From positions 895,593-959,592 of the forward strand of contig NZ_RYDV01000001.1 of NCBI RefSeq assembly GCF_003971065.1: a DNA stretch of 64,000 nucleotides. The letters are read 5' to 3'. The DNA is from Candidimonas sp. SYP-B2681. Lineage in GTDB: Bacteria > Pseudomonadota > Gammaproteobacteria > Burkholderiales > Burkholderiaceae_B. Every line of letters starts with the position of its first letter. Position 1 is the stretch's first letter. The notes under the pieces were generated by a model that made no database searches, was not told where the DNA came from, and worked only from the letters and a program-made list of their open reading frames with translations. The position numbers and the translations under genes were made by a program. Below, in pieces: positions 9,942 through 19,850 of the stretch.

Positions 9942-10775
9942 TCATGTTGAAAACTGGTCGGAGAGTTCAGCCGCGCGGTTGGCAGCAGCCTTCATCGCCA
10001 CTTGAACGATAGATGAGAACTGCTTATCTTCAAAAACGGCCAGTGCTGCAGCAGTGGTACCACCTTTCGATGTGACGCGTTCGCGCAAAACGGGCAAACT
10101 TTCTGAAGACAATGCGGCAAGCTGAGTTGCACCTGTTACCGTGGCCAAAGCGAGTGCGCGCGCCTGCTGTGGGGAAAGCCCTTGGGTGACTGCGCCCTGA
10201 ATCAATGCCTCAAGGAACAAGAACACATAGGCTGGGCCACTGCCAGACAAAGACGTCACGATATCGATCTCGTGGTCGTTATCGACCCATACGACTTCGC
10301 CTACTGCCTTTAACAATTGTTGACCCACCGCCTTGTCATCTTGAGTAGCACCGTCCATGGCCATGAGGGCGCTGGCTCCAGCCCCTATAAGCGCCGGCGT
10401 ATTCGGCATACAGCGAATAAGTCGTGTCCAGGGATGTTCAGTAGTGCCCAGCCACCTGGCCACGGCACTGCTGGGAATGCCGGCGGCTATGCTGATCACC
10501 AGTGTATCTTCCTGGAGGAACGGGCGGCAGCTTTCAACAACCTCTTTAAGGTATTGGGGCTTGACGGCAAATATCCAGACGCGACGCTGAGCCAATGTGT
10601 CGTCAGGTTCCGGCGCAACGGATGTACCTTGCTGTGCCCAACCCTCGCGCACAGAGTCGTTGACATCGATGACATGCACGTCGTGAGCGCCACAACGCTT
10701 GCCAATAAGGCCAGCCCCCAAGGCGGCGGCCATATTGCCGCCACCAATGAATGCGATAGTGAGTTCTTTAGTCAT
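9942..10775 (-). CDS. proC: Pyrroline-5-carboxylate reductase
   Basis: 277 residues from the ATG at 10775; an upstream in-frame extension to 10856 lacks ProC character. N-terminal Rossmann motif FIGGGNMAAALGAGLIGK; the C-terminal signature DIVTSLSGSGPAYVFLFLEAL and VTSKGGTTAAAL are diagnostic. Catalyses NADPH-dependent reduction of 1-pyrroline-5-carboxylate to proline, the last step of proline synthesis. Divergent from ugpB. Confidence 0.96.
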   Translation of the reverse strand: MTKELTIAFIGGGNMAAALGAGLIGKRCGAHDVHVIDVNDSVREGWAQQGTSVAPEPDDTLAQRRVWIFAVKPQYLKEVVESCRPFLQEDTLVISIAAGIPSSAVARWLGTTEHPWTRLIRCMPNTPALIGAGASALMAMDGATQDDKAVGQQLLKAVGEVVWVDNDHEIDIVTSLSGSGPAYVFLFLEALIQGAVTQGLSPQQARALALATVTGATQLAALSSESLPVLRERVTSKGGTTAAALAVFEDKQFSSIVQVAMKAAANRAAELSDQFST

Positions 10776-10849
10776 AGGGTCGTTATTGTAAAGTCTTCGG
10801 ACGGCGCCGGGGGTATATTTGAATTGACCATAACGAGTGATTGTCGTTA

Positions 10850-10878
10850 CAGTCACGCCAAAGTAATAAACATGTCAT
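10850..10878 (+). promoter_or_regulatory. Candidate Pho box upstream of ugpB
   Basis: Three 7-mers in exact 11-bp phase: CAGTCAC (10850-10856), AAGTAAT (10861-10867) and ATGTCAT (10872-10878). The PhoB consensus half-site is CTGTCAT repeated every 11 bp. Matches are 5/7, 4/7 and 6/7. The array ends 63 bp before the ugpB start. ugp operons of enteric bacteria are known PhoB targets, so the location is right, but the middle repeat is weak. Confidence 0.4.
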
Positions 10879-10941
10879 AGACTACCCACCGCACTTGGCC
10901 CTCAGTATCCATCAGGCCGGGAAATTACAGGAGAAAAACTT

Positions 10942-12249
10942 ATGCGAGCAAAGCTTTTTGCATTATCTCTTGCGGGCGTTATTGCCAGCATGGGCAACGC
11001 CAGCGCAGCGACCGACATTAATTTCTGGCATTCGATGGAAGGCGCGCTGGGCGAACGCGTTAACTCCTTGGTCGCCGACTTCAATAAAAGTCAGTCGGAC
11101 TACGTCGTCAAAGCGGTTTACAAAGGCGCTTACGGTGAATCCATGAACGCCGGCATCGCGGCATTCCGCGGCGGCAATGCCCCCGATATCTTACAAGTGT
11201 TCGAAGTCGGCACGGCCACCATGATGTATGCCAAAGGCGCGATTCAGCCTGTTCAGGAAATGTCTGAAAAAGTCGGTGATCCAATCAACCCTGCCGACTT
11301 CCTGGGGGCCGTGGCCAGCTATTATTCCGCGCCTGACGGCAAGTTGGTATCGATGCCGTTCAACAGTTCGACGCCTGTTTTCTATTACAACAAAGATGCC
11401 TTCAAAAAGGCTGGCCTCGACCCAGAAAAACCGCCTAAAACGTGGGAAGAAGTTGCCGAAGCAGGCAAGAAAGTCCGGGCTGCGGGTCTTGAGTGCGGCT
11501 ACACGACCTCCTGGCCAGCATGGATTCAGCTTGAAACTTTCGGCGCGTGGCACAACACGCCCTATGCGTCCAAAGACAATGGCTTCGGCGGGCTCGATGC
11601 TCGTCTCGAGGTCACCAAGCCATTATTTGTTCGCCACATGACGTTCCTCGCTGGTATGTCGAAGGACGGCTCTTTCACATATGGCGGCCGTGGCGATGCA
11701 CCAAACTCCTTGTTTACCACCGGCAAATGTGCCATGTTTACCGGCTCGAGCGGTAATCGCGCCAACATCATCAAAACTGGAAAATTCGAATTCGGCACCT
11801 CTACCCTGCCGTATTACTCGGATGTAAAGGGCGCACCCCAAAATTCGATTATCGGCGGCGCTTCGTTGTGGGTTTTTGCTAAAAAATCGCCGGAAGTCTA
11901 TAAGGGCGTAACAAAATTCTTCAAGTACATTTCCAGCCCGGAAAAAGCAGCGGAATGGCACCAGGGCACTGGCTACGTCCCCGTCACGAAGGCAGGTTAC
12001 GACCTGACCGAAAAGTCAGGCTTCTACGCTAAAAATCCCGGATCTGATGTGGCCGTCAAACAGCTGGACGCCACTACTACCGAAAATTCGCGCGGCATAC
12101 GCTTGGGCTATTTACCCCAGATTCGCGAAATCGAAGACGGCGAAATGGAGAAAATCTTTTCAGGCAATGTAACACCTGAAGTGGGGCTTGCAAACATGGT
12201 CAAGCGCGGAAATGAACTTCTGGAACGTTTCGAAAAAAGCGTTAAGTAA
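10942..12249 (+). CDS. ugpB: sn-Glycerol-3-phosphate ABC transporter substrate-binding protein UgpB
   Basis: 435 residues, close to E. coli UgpB. Signal peptide at residues 1-22 (MRAKLFALSLAGVIASMGNASA), then ATDINFWHSMEGALGERVN, the UgpB N-terminus. Binds glycerol-3-phosphate or its phosphodiesters in the periplasm and delivers them to UgpAE. An AGGAG ribosome-binding site precedes the ATG. It heads a ugpBAEC cluster in enteric order, although no ugpQ phosphodiesterase follows. About 150 bp separate it from ugpA, allowing higher expression of the binding protein. Confidence 0.95.
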   Translation: MRAKLFALSLAGVIASMGNASAATDINFWHSMEGALGERVNSLVADFNKSQSDYVVKAVYKGAYGESMNAGIAAFRGGNAPDILQVFEVGTATMMYAKGAIQPVQEMSEKVGDPINPADFLGAVASYYSAPDGKLVSMPFNSSTPVFYYNKDAFKKAGLDPEKPPKTWEEVAEAGKKVRAAGLECGYTTSWPAWIQLETFGAWHNTPYASKDNGFGGLDARLEVTKPLFVRHMTFLAGMSKDGSFTYGGRGDAPNSLFTTGKCAMFTGSSGNRANIIKTGKFEFGTSTLPYYSDVKGAPQNSIIGGASLWVFAKKSPEVYKGVTKFFKYISSPEKAAEWHQGTGYVPVTKAGYDLTEKSGFYAKNPGSDVAVKQLDATTTENSRGIRLGYLPQIREIEDGEMEKIFSGNVTPEVGLANMVKRGNELLERFEKSVK

Positions 12250-12401
12250 AGCACTGTACTAAAATCGCCACCGTGAGCAGTGCCCTTCTACATGGGCTCT
12301 CCTCGCGGTTTTCGCGTATGTAGCAATTCCGACCCTTTTTCAATAAAGTCATCGACCGCGATTCATCACCGGCCAGATTGGCAATACAAAACTGTCCATC
12401 C

Positions 12402-13283
12402 ATGGAAAAACGCGTTGTTTTCAGCCATAAAGTGCTCCCGTATTTACTACTGGCGCCCCAACTGGCCATCACCATAGTGTTTTTCTTTTTACCCGCGGGT
12501 CAGGCCGTATGGCAGTCCTTCCGGATTGAAGACCCATTTGGCTTATCTTCCCAGTTTGTAGGTTTGGATAACTTCACCGAGCTGTTCGCAAACGCGGACT
12601 ATCTCAACTCGTTTAAAGTCACTTCTCTGTTTTCAGTGTTGGTCGCCGGTATTGGCCTGGTCGTTTCGCTCTTGCTCGCCGTTATGGCCAATCGTGTCAT
12701 TCGCGGCGCTCAATTCTACAAAACGCTGTTGATCTGGCCTTATGCGGTCGCCACAGCGGTAGCCGGTGTACTTTGGCTTTTTTTATTTTCACCATCGGTC
12801 GGCATAATTGCCGTTTACCTGGTTCGATCCGGCATCGGATGGAACCCAAGATTGGATGGCAACGATGCCATGCTGCTCGTTGTCATGGCATCAGTGTGGA
12901 AACAGATTTCCTATAACTTCCTTTTCTTTCTTGCGGGTTTGCAGTCCATCCCGCGATCGCTGATTGAAGCCGCTGCGATCGACGGCGCCAGTCCGTCGCG
13001 CCGTTTCTGGACTATCGTGTTTCCGCTGCTCTCGCCCACGACCTTCTTCCTGCTTGTCGTAAATGTCATCTATGCATTCTTCGACACCTTCGCCATTATC
13101 GACATCATGACGCAGGGCGGACCCGGAAACACTACATCAATTCTTGTTTACAAGGTGTACAACGCCGGATTCAAAGGTCTTGATATCGGGTCGTCAGCTG
13201 CCCAGTCAGTAATCCTTATGGTAATCGTTGTCGTCCTTACGGTTGTGCAGTTCCGCTACGTCGACCGCAAGGTCAATTACTGA
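12402..13283 (+). CDS. ugpA: sn-Glycerol-3-phosphate ABC transporter permease UgpA
   Basis: 293 residues from the ATG at 12402 ([20 protein letters not shown]), which aligns with the known UgpA N-terminus; an in-frame start 8 codons upstream is less likely. Six membrane segments are expected for MalF-type permeases. The [14 protein letters not shown] motif and the EAA loop ([20 protein letters not shown]) are visible. Forms the inner-membrane channel with UgpE. Confidence 0.94.
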   Translation: MEKRVVFSHKVLPYLLLAPQLAITIVFFFLPAGQAVWQSFRIEDPFGLSSQFVGLDNFTELFANADYLNSFKVTSLFSVLVAGIGLVVSLLLAVMANRVIRGAQFYKTLLIWPYAVATAVAGVLWLFLFSPSVGIIAVYLVRSGIGWNPRLDGNDAMLLVVMASVWKQISYNFLFFLAGLQSIPRSLIEAAAIDGASPSRRFWTIVFPLLSPTTFFLLVVNVIYAFFDTFAIIDIMTQGGPGNTTSILVYKVYNAGFKGLDIGSSAAQSVILMVIVVVLTVVQFRYVDRKVNY

Positions 13284-13314
13284 CGCACTCCGTCCACATC
13301 TGGCAAGGCCACAC

Positions 13315-14157
13315 ATGATCGAACGCCGTCCCTATCTGGATATTTTCTGCCACATCGTTCTGCTGATTGGGGTGGCGGTCATCGCCTTTCCGCTGTATGT
13401 CACGGTGGTCGCGTCTACTCAAACCGCCCAAGAGGTTGCCCAGGCCCCGATGTCGTTGCTGCCGGGCAGTCACTTCCTCGAAAACTATAGTGCCGTGTTA
13501 TTCGGCGATGGCGCAAATACCCCGCCGGTTGCCCGCATGATGTGGGTCAGTACGGTGATGGCGCTGGTAATTGCGATTGGCAAAATCGCGATCTCCATGC
13601 TTTCGGCATTTGCCGTGGTGTATTTCCGCTTTCGTTTCCGGATGTTTTTTTTCTGGATGATTTTTGTCACGCTGATGCTGCCTGTTGAAGTGCGTATAGC
13701 GCCCACGTATAAGGTCGTCGCTGACCTTGGAATGTTGAACTCCTATGCTGGCCTGACGTTGCCCTTGATCGCTTCCGCAACCGCAACCTTTCTGTTTCGG
13801 CAGTTCTTCCTGACCATACCGGACGAACTTATTGAAGCCGCCCGAATTGACGGCGCAGGGCCCATGCGGTTCTTCAAAGATGTTTTGCTGCCGCTGTCGC
13901 GCACCAGTATTGCCGCCCTTTTCGTCATCCAATTTATTTACGGATGGAATCAGTATCTGTGGCCGCTGATCATGACCACCCAGGAAAACATGTACCCGAT
14001 CGTCATCGGCATCAAACGCATGATCGCAGGTGGAGACAGCGTGACTGAATGGAACCTGGTGATGGCGACCGCTTTATTAGCCATGGTCCCGCCCGCCGCT
14101 GTGGTTATCTTCATGCAGAAATGGTTTGTGAAAGGCCTCGTCGATGCTGAAAAATAG
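13315..14157 (+). CDS. ugpE: sn-Glycerol-3-phosphate ABC transporter permease UgpE
   Basis: 280 residues from the ATG at 13315 ([20 protein letters not shown]); E. coli UgpE has 281. The frame continues upstream into the end of ugpA, but that part overlaps ugpA and is not UgpE-like. The EAA motif [20 protein letters not shown] that docks the ATPase is present, and the C-terminus [11 protein letters not shown] resembles MalG/UgpE proteins. Starts 31 bp after the ugpA stop. Confidence 0.94.
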   Translation: MIERRPYLDIFCHIVLLIGVAVIAFPLYVTVVASTQTAQEVAQAPMSLLPGSHFLENYSAVLFGDGANTPPVARMMWVSTVMALVIAIGKIAISMLSAFAVVYFRFRFRMFFFWMIFVTLMLPVEVRIAPTYKVVADLGMLNSYAGLTLPLIASATATFLFRQFFLTIPDELIEAARIDGAGPMRFFKDVLLPLSRTSIAALFVIQFIYGWNQYLWPLIMTTQENMYPIVIGIKRMIAGGDSVTEWNLVMATALLAMVPPAAVVIFMQKWFVKGLVDAEK

Positions 14158-14222
14158 CTGCCACGCGCAGCCAGGCACCAAAAAACCTTTACGACCGGCA
14201 CATTGATTTTGGAATCCAATAT

Positions 14223-15308
14223 ATGGCTACTCTCAGTTTTCGCAACGTAAGCAAGACCTACCCCGGCGATATTGCCGTTATACATGGCATGAGCATGGAC
14301 GTTGCGGACGGCGAGTTCATTGTTATCGTCGGCCCGTCGGGCTGCGGAAAGTCTACCCTGATGCGCATGGTTGCCGGACTGGAAAGCATCACTGACGGCG
14401 AAATCAGGATCGGTGACAACGTCGTCAATAAGCTGGAACCCGCTGAACGGGATATCGCCATGGTTTTTCAAAACTATGCGTTGTATCCCCACATGACCGT
14501 CTTTCAAAATATGGCCTACGGCCTGAAAATCCGAAAATTCGACAAGCAGGAAATTCAAACCCGAGTCGACAAGGCAGCCAAAATACTAGAGCTTTCCATG
14601 TTGCTCGACCGACGCCCGCGCCAACTTTCAGGTGGCCAACGCCAGCGGGTCGCCATGGGCCGCGCCATTGTGCGGGATCCCAAGGTATTCCTTTTCGATG
14701 AACCATTATCAAATCTTGATGCCAAACTGCGCGTACAAATGCGACTCGAAATTCAAAGATTGCATCATCGGCTGAAGACCACGAGCCTGTACGTTACTCA
14801 TGATCAGGTTGAAGCCATGACATTGGCGCAGCGCATGGTGGTCATGAATAAAGGCAATGCCGAGCAAATTGGCACACCCATCGAAGTATTCGAAAAACCG
14901 GCCTCTATTTTTGTCGCAAGTTTTATCGGCTCGCCCCCCATGAATCTTCTGCGTGTACAGATAGACGAAAACCGCCAAGTCAAGGGCATGGACGGTTCAG
15001 CCCTTCAAATCGACGCCAAACTGATCCCGCCTGCCTTGGTGAATCAGGAAGTAATCATGGGAGTGCGCCCCGAGCACATGAAACTGCATGCCCCAGGCAT
15101 CGCAATAGACATTGAAATGGTTGAAATCTTAGGTTCGGAGCAACTGATACATGGGCGCCATGGCGACGCGCCGGTCGTCCTTAGATGCCCGGTTGGACTG
15201 ACCAAGGATTTCCCGCTACAACTGGGTGAGACTGTGCAAGTAGGGTCGGACGACATTCATCCGCTTCACTGGTTTGATGCCGTCACGGGCAGGCGCCTGT
15301 TTGACTAG
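14223..15308 (+). CDS. ugpC: sn-Glycerol-3-phosphate ABC transporter ATP-binding protein UgpC
   Basis: 361 residues: an N-terminal ATPase domain with Walker [10 protein letters not shown] at residues 37-45, ABC signature LSGGQRQRV, Walker [13 protein letters not shown] and the H-loop in [13 protein letters not shown]-terminal TOBE-type regulatory domain follows ([12 protein letters not shown]), as in the MalK/UgpC family. Energises UgpAE. It lies 65 bp after ugpE and is convergent with the orphan binding-protein gene. Confidence 0.94.
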   Translation: MATLSFRNVSKTYPGDIAVIHGMSMDVADGEFIVIVGPSGCGKSTLMRMVAGLESITDGEIRIGDNVVNKLEPAERDIAMVFQNYALYPHMTVFQNMAYGLKIRKFDKQEIQTRVDKAAKILELSMLLDRRPRQLSGGQRQRVAMGRAIVRDPKVFLFDEPLSNLDAKLRVQMRLEIQRLHHRLKTTSLYVTHDQVEAMTLAQRMVVMNKGNAEQIGTPIEVFEKPASIFVASFIGSPPMNLLRVQIDENRQVKGMDGSALQIDAKLIPPALVNQEVIMGVRPEHMKLHAPGIAIDIEMVEILGSEQLIHGRHGDAPVVLRCPVGLTKDFPLQLGETVQVGSDDIHPLHWFDAVTGRRLFD

Positions 15309-15344
15309 CGATGGACGATATTACGACTGCAACGCGCTAAAACA

Positions 15345-15391
15345 GTGATGTGCAGGCGCCTTTCACAGACGCCTGCTGCATCGCCATCACT
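15345..15391. terminator. Hairpin between convergent ugpC and binding-protein gene
   Basis: The arms GCAGGCG (15352-15358) and CGCCTGC (15370-15376) form a 7-bp stem. Outer GTGATG and CATCAC segments can extend it with interruptions. Location between convergent stops suggests a bidirectional terminator, but no strong U-run is present. Confidence 0.35.
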
Positions 15392-16508
15392 TATAAACAG
15401 TCTTTGAACCGTCTTTATGCCAGGTGAACACATCAAACTTGAAATTGTTAAGGTCTCCCTGCTTGTTCCAGGAAAGCTTTCCAATAGGACTTTCAATGGT
15501 GTTTGAATGCAGGAACGCTGCCACCTTGGCCGGATCGTCTGCCCCGACACCTTTGATTCCGTCGGCAATCGCTTTGGTTGCAGAATAGGCGGTCAACTGA
15601 AAGGCACCGCCTGGATCCCGCTTTTTATCTTTGAAGGCCTTAACGATCGCGGCGTTCGAAGGATCTTGTGTGAAATCTGCCGGCAAGGTCAACAACAAGC
15701 CTTCCACCGATGCACCTGCAATGGCGTTGATGTCGGGGTTGCCCACGCCCTCGGGCCCCATGAATTTAGTTTTCAAACCCTGTTCTGCGCCTTGTCGAAG
15801 CAATAAACCCATTTCAGGGTGGTAACCGCCGAAGTAGACAAAATCGGCGCCGGTCGTCTTGAGCTTCGTTATTACTGCCGAATAGTCGGTATCGCCAGCA
15901 TTAATCCCTTCAAAAAGCACCACCTTTATCCCGGCCTTTTCAAGCTCGCCCTTGACCGAAGCGGCAATGCCTTGGCCATACGATTGCTTGTCGTGCAGGA
16001 TCGCTACCTTTTGCGGCTTGATCTTTTCTGTAATGAATTTCGCTGCTGCCGGCCCTTGCTGATCATCCCGGCCGATAGTACGGAATATCGTTTCGTAATT
16101 CTTGCCGTCTGTGACCGCCGGCGCGGTGGCGGAAGGTGTGACCATGACCACGCCTTCACTGTCATAAATATTCGTTGCCGCAATGGTTGCGCCGGAACAA
16201 ACGTGCCCGACGACGTAGTGAATTTTGTCGTTTACCACACGATTGGCAACAACCGGCCCTTGCTTGGGTTCGCAGCCGTCGTCAATAGTGACCGCTTCGA
16301 GCTGCTTACCGAGGACTCCACCGGCCGCATTGATTTGTTCAATGGCAGTGTCGACACCTTGTTTTACCATGGTGCCATATTGCGTAACCGGCCCAGTGAA
16401 GGGACCGGCAACGGCAATTTTTATGGTTTGGGCAGCAGCGCCCGACGACAAGAGCATGCCAGCAGCAAAACCAAGAGCGGCCGCTACGGGAGTGAAATGT
16501 ATTTTCAT
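15387..16508 (-). CDS. Orphan branched-chain amino acid-type ABC substrate-binding protein
   Basis: 373 residues from the ATG at 16508, preceded by a strong GGAGG ribosome-binding site. Signal peptide at residues 1-25 ends at SSGAAAQ. It shares landmarks with the livK product at 8521-9642: FTGPVTQYG, DDGCEPKQGPVVANRV, GRDDQQGPAAAKFI and MGPEGVGN. So it is a paralogue of the same size. No permease or ATPase genes adjoin it. It may feed LivHMGF with a different ligand, as LivJ/LivK do in E. coli (inference). Confidence 0.92.
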   Translation of the reverse strand: MKIHFTPVAAALGFAAGMLLSSGAAAQTIKIAVAGPFTGPVTQYGTMVKQGVDTAIEQINAAGGVLGKQLEAVTIDDGCEPKQGPVVANRVVNDKIHYVVGHVCSGATIAATNIYDSEGVVMVTPSATAPAVTDGKNYETIFRTIGRDDQQGPAAAKFITEKIKPQKVAILHDKQSYGQGIAASVKGELEKAGIKVVLFEGINAGDTDYSAVITKLKTTGADFVYFGGYHPEMGLLLRQGAEQGLKTKFMGPEGVGNPDINAIAGASVEGLLLTLPADFTQDPSNAAIVKAFKDKKRDPGGAFQLTAYSATKAIADGIKGVGADDPAKVAAFLHSNTIESPIGKLSWNKQGDLNNFKFDVFTWHKDGSKTVYK

Positions 16509-16604
16509 AAGGCCTCCGGAAGGTACGCAACAAAGCATACACCGAAAGTCTGCGCCTCAGGCATCGCTCGCCACAGGGTTTTCTCTATGGTCAATTACAA
16601 AAGA

Positions 16605-16622
16605 GCCCCGAAAAAACGGGGC
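16605..16622 (-). terminator. Candidate terminator downstream of oxyR
   Basis: Read on the minus strand: GCCCCG, a T6 loop, CGGGGC, then TCTTTT. The 6-bp GC-only stem followed by a short U-rich tail lies about 130 bp past the oxyR stop and just before the next gene. Confidence 0.45.
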
Positions 16623-16750
16623 GTACAACGTTGGACCATTTATTGCAGCAAGATGGGCAGCATCAAGACATTCTTCTCGTGAATTGACTCGAGATTATCG
16701 GTACCGGATGACCATGCAATCTATTAGCCAGAAGCCGTCATTATCCTTTT

Positions 16751-17707
16751 CTATGCCTCGGCCAGAGCAGCGGCCGGAGTGCTACCGAGGTAGTTCACCC
16801 CCGGTAAATTGCAAGCGCGTATCGCTCCGATCAATGCGTCGATGGCGGCCGGTCTGGGGAAACTTTTTCGCCAGACCAACACCACACGTCTGTCAGGAGC
16901 CGGCTTTTTGAACGGAATATAGGCTAGCAGATTGTTTTCCAGGCCCGGCATGGATAGAGAGCTTGTCGGCAATACCGTCACCCCGATACCCGCTGCGACC
17001 ATGTGTCGTATCGTTTCGAGTGAAGACCCTTCGAAAGTACGCTGAATTCCCTCGCTCGACGCGGAAAAGCGCGACAGCTCAGGACAAACTTCAAGCACCT
17101 GATCTCGGAAACAATGACCAGAACCCAATAAAAGCATGGTCTCGTCTTTCAGCGAAGTTGCATCGATCTCCTTTAGTTTGGTCCACGGATGGTTTTTCTG
17201 AACCGCAACAAGAAAAGGCTCATCGTATAAAGGGTGCACCATCAAGCCCGACTCGGGCAACGGTAAAGCGACGATCGCGCAATCGATTTCTCCCTGGCGC
17301 AGCAGTTCCAAGAGGCGGCTAGTAAAATTCTCCTGCAGTAATAACGGCATTTGGGGCGTTGCAGCGATTTGTGTGGGTACCAGTCGGGGAAGCAAGTATG
17401 GGCCGATTGTGTGTATGACGCCCACACGCAACGGACCAGCAAGGGGATCATGGCCTTGGCGGGCGATTTCTCGTAGATTAGCGCCTTCTTCCAGTACCCT
17501 TTGGGCCTGAGCAACGACTCGCAGGCCAATCGGGGTAATACCCACCTCGGTGCCTCCACGCTCGAACAACACTACGCCCAGCTCTTCTTCGAGTTTGCGT
17601 ATAGCGACCGACAACGTGGGCTGGCTGACAAAACAGGCTTCCGCAGCACGGCCAAAATGCCTCTCGCGCGCCACTGCGACGATATACTTCAGTTCGGTCA
17701 AAGTCAT
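16751..17707 (-). CDS. oxyR: Hydrogen peroxide-responsive LysR-type regulator OxyR
   Basis: 318 residues from the ATG at 17707; the frame extends to 17839, but the preceding 44 residues overlap recG and are not LysR-like. N-terminal winged helix (MTLTELKYIVAVARERHFGRA) and effector domain. The peroxide-sensing cysteines sit exactly at Cys199 and Cys208 in GHCFRDQVLEVC, the E. coli OxyR numbering, so redox sensing by disulphide formation is expected. It follows recG by 37 bp on the same strand. A recG/oxyR linkage is also known in other proteobacteria. Confidence 0.95.
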   Translation of the reverse strand: MTLTELKYIVAVARERHFGRAAEACFVSQPTLSVAIRKLEEELGVVLFERGGTEVGITPIGLRVVAQAQRVLEEGANLREIARQGHDPLAGPLRVGVIHTIGPYLLPRLVPTQIAATPQMPLLLQENFTSRLLELLRQGEIDCAIVALPLPESGLMVHPLYDEPFLVAVQKNHPWTKLKEIDATSLKDETMLLLGSGHCFRDQVLEVCPELSRFSASSEGIQRTFEGSSLETIRHMVAAGIGVTVLPTSSLSMPGLENNLLAYIPFKKPAPDRRVVLVWRKSFPRPAAIDALIGAIRACNLPGVNYLGSTPAAALAEA

Positions 17708-17744
17708 GACATGTCTCGTAATTAAAATAATATCCCCACGAGCC

Positions 17745-19838
17745 TTAGCTGCGCAGAAAATCCTGTTTGCCACGCATCCAGCGCTGTAAATGGGCACGCG
17801 CGTGTTCCGGATAGCGGTCGCGCAGCTCGCGAGCTGCATCTTGGGCGCGCTCTACCAACAATGCATCTGTCTCGATACTGGCGAAACGTAACAACTCCTG
17901 ACCCGACTGGCGCACGCCCAGGAATTCGCCAGGCCCCCGCTGCTCCAGATCGCGCCGGGCGATCTCAAAACCGTCAGCGGTTTCATACATGGCACGCAGC
18001 CGATGACGCGCTACCGCCGACAATGGCGGCTGGAACATCAGCACACATATAGACTGTTGGCTCCCACGCCCTACCCGTCCGCGCAACTGGTGAAGTTGCG
18101 CTAGACCAAACCGTTCGGCGTGCTCAATAATCATCAGGGATGCGTTAGGCACATCAACGCCAACCTCGATAACGGTAGTGGCGACCAAAAGGTCAATAAG
18201 GCCTGCCCGAAAGTCATTCATTACTTCCTGCTTGGCCGCTGAAGGCAAGCGACCATGAATCAATCCGACCCGTATATCTGGCAGCGCCTGTACCAATTGA
18301 AGATGTGTGTCCACGGCCGTCTGCAACTGCAAAGCTTCACTTTCTTCGACCAAGGGGCATACCCAATATGCCTGTCGCCCCTGCAATACCTCTGCAATGA
18401 CATGGCTAAGTACTTCGTCGCGGCGTGTGTCAGCGATAAGTTTGGTGATTATCGGACTTCGGCCCGGGGGCAATTCATCGATTACCGATACATCGAGATC
18501 GGCGAAGAAAGTCATGGCGAGAGTGCGGGGTATGGGGGTTGCGCTCATGCTCAACTGATGAGGGATCTTCAGCGTACCGCCGTGTGATGCTTCGCCCTTT
18601 CGGCTTAACTGAAGACGCTGGCCGACGCCGAACCTGTGCTGCTCGTCAAGTATAGCCAACCCAAGATTCGCAAAATTCACTTTATCCTGAATGAGCGCCT
18701 GGGTACCAATCACGAGTTGAGCCCGGCCCGACTCAATTGCTTCGGTGGCCGCTTTACGCGCCTTAGCGGAAAGGCTGCCCGTGAGCCATGCGACGCTCAC
18801 GCCCAGAGGCTCGAGCCAGCTGACCAACTTCAAAAAGTGCTGTTCCGCCAGTATTTCGGTGGGCGCCATAATGGCGACCTGGCTGGAGCTCGAGATAGCT
18901 TGGGCGGCAGCGAAAGCAGCCACTATGGTTTTACCGCTGCCTACGTCTCCCTGCAGTAGCCGATGCATGGGAAACGAGCGAGACAAATCGTGGGAAATTT
19001 CGCCGATGACGCGTTCTTGCGCTGCTGTAAGAGCAAACGGCAAACTGCTCAGTAGTGCTTGCACCAGTGTGCCCCGGCCACCACTTAACGGATATGCCTG
19101 TTGAGCCCTACGCGCGGCCCGGGCGGCGGCGAGCGAAAGTTGCTGTGCAAGTAATTCATCAAACTTGATGCGAGTCCAGGCCGGATGACCGCGTTCGATG
19201 AGATCAACGTACGAAATATTGGCCGGCGGGTGATGCAATACTCGTATTGCGTCCGCAAAAGGTATCAGATCGTATTCATCACATACTTCACGAGGCAAAG
19301 TGTCGCCCAAATCCGCAACACCGAGGGCCTGGTCGATTGCCTTGCGCAAGCTAACTTGCGACAGACCGTCGGTGGTGGGATATACCGGCGTCAAAGCGGT
19401 AGGCAGTGCAGTGCCTGCAACCGTAACTTTCGGATGGACCATCTCGAAGCCGCTAAAGCCACTGCGCACCTCGCCCCGAACCCGTATACGTTTGCCGACG
19501 GCAACCTGTTTTTGCTGACTGGGATAAAAATTGAGCCATCGAAGCAGAAGCGTACCCGTGCCATCGTCGATCACAGCCTGAAGCTGCCGTCGCGGCCTGT
19601 ATTGCACCTCGCTGTGAATGACGACCCCCTCGACCTGCGCCGGAGCACCAGAAAATACGGACAAAATCGGGATAACGTGCGTCTCGTCTTCATAGCGTAT
19701 TGGCAGATGGACGACAAAATCCGACGGGTCGAGCAAACCCAAATGGTGCAGCTTGCGCTCGACCAGCGAACTAGGTCTAGCGGCGGGCTGCCCAATAGGC
19801 CCGTGCTCGGTATTGCCCGACTCCGTCACTGCGACCAC
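17745..19838 (-). CDS. recG: ATP-dependent DNA helicase RecG
   Basis: 697 residues (E. coli 693). The N-terminal wedge/OB domain includes the QVEGVVIHSEVQYRPRR stretch. Helicase motifs are Walker A GDVGSGKT, motif II DEQH in AILDEQHRFGVGQR, SMSATPIPRTLAMT, and the C-terminal QLRGRVGRG. Remodels stalled replication forks and branched DNA. The start appears to be GTG at 19838, 12 bp after the ridA stop, suggesting co-transcription with ridA and oxyR. Confidence 0.95.
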   Translation of the reverse strand: MVAVTESGNTEHGPIGQPAARPSSLVERKLHHLGLLDPSDFVVHLPIRYEDETHVIPILSVFSGAPAQVEGVVIHSEVQYRPRRQLQAVIDDGTGTLLLRWLNFYPSQQKQVAVGKRIRVRGEVRSGFSGFEMVHPKVTVAGTALPTALTPVYPTTDGLSQVSLRKAIDQALGVADLGDTLPREVCDEYDLIPFADAIRVLHHPPANISYVDLIERGHPAWTRIKFDELLAQQLSLAAARAARRAQQAYPLSGGRGTLVQALLSSLPFALTAAQERVIGEISHDLSRSFPMHRLLQGDVGSGKTIVAAFAAAQAISSSSQVAIMAPTEILAEQHFLKLVSWLEPLGVSVAWLTGSLSAKARKAATEAIESGRAQLVIGTQALIQDKVNFANLGLAILDEQHRFGVGQRLQLSRKGEASHGGTLKIPHQLSMSATPIPRTLAMTFFADLDVSVIDELPPGRSPIITKLIADTRRDEVLSHVIAEVLQGRQAYWVCPLVEESEALQLQTAVDTHLQLVQALPDIRVGLIHGRLPSAAKQEVMNDFRAGLIDLLVATTVIEVGVDVPNASLMIIEHAERFGLAQLHQLRGRVGRGSQQSICVLMFQPPLSAVARHRLRAMYETADGFEIARRDLEQRGPGEFLGVRQSGQELLRFASIETDALLVERAQDAARELRDRYPEHARAHLQRWMRGKQDFLRS

Positions 19839-19850
19839 CCCGGTATCGAA

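Noticed and set aside
15819..16682. 287-codon open frame on the plus strand
   Set aside because: Antisense to the Liv-type binding-protein gene and oriented across its start; residue content (many Cys and Arg, no family motif) fits a shadow.
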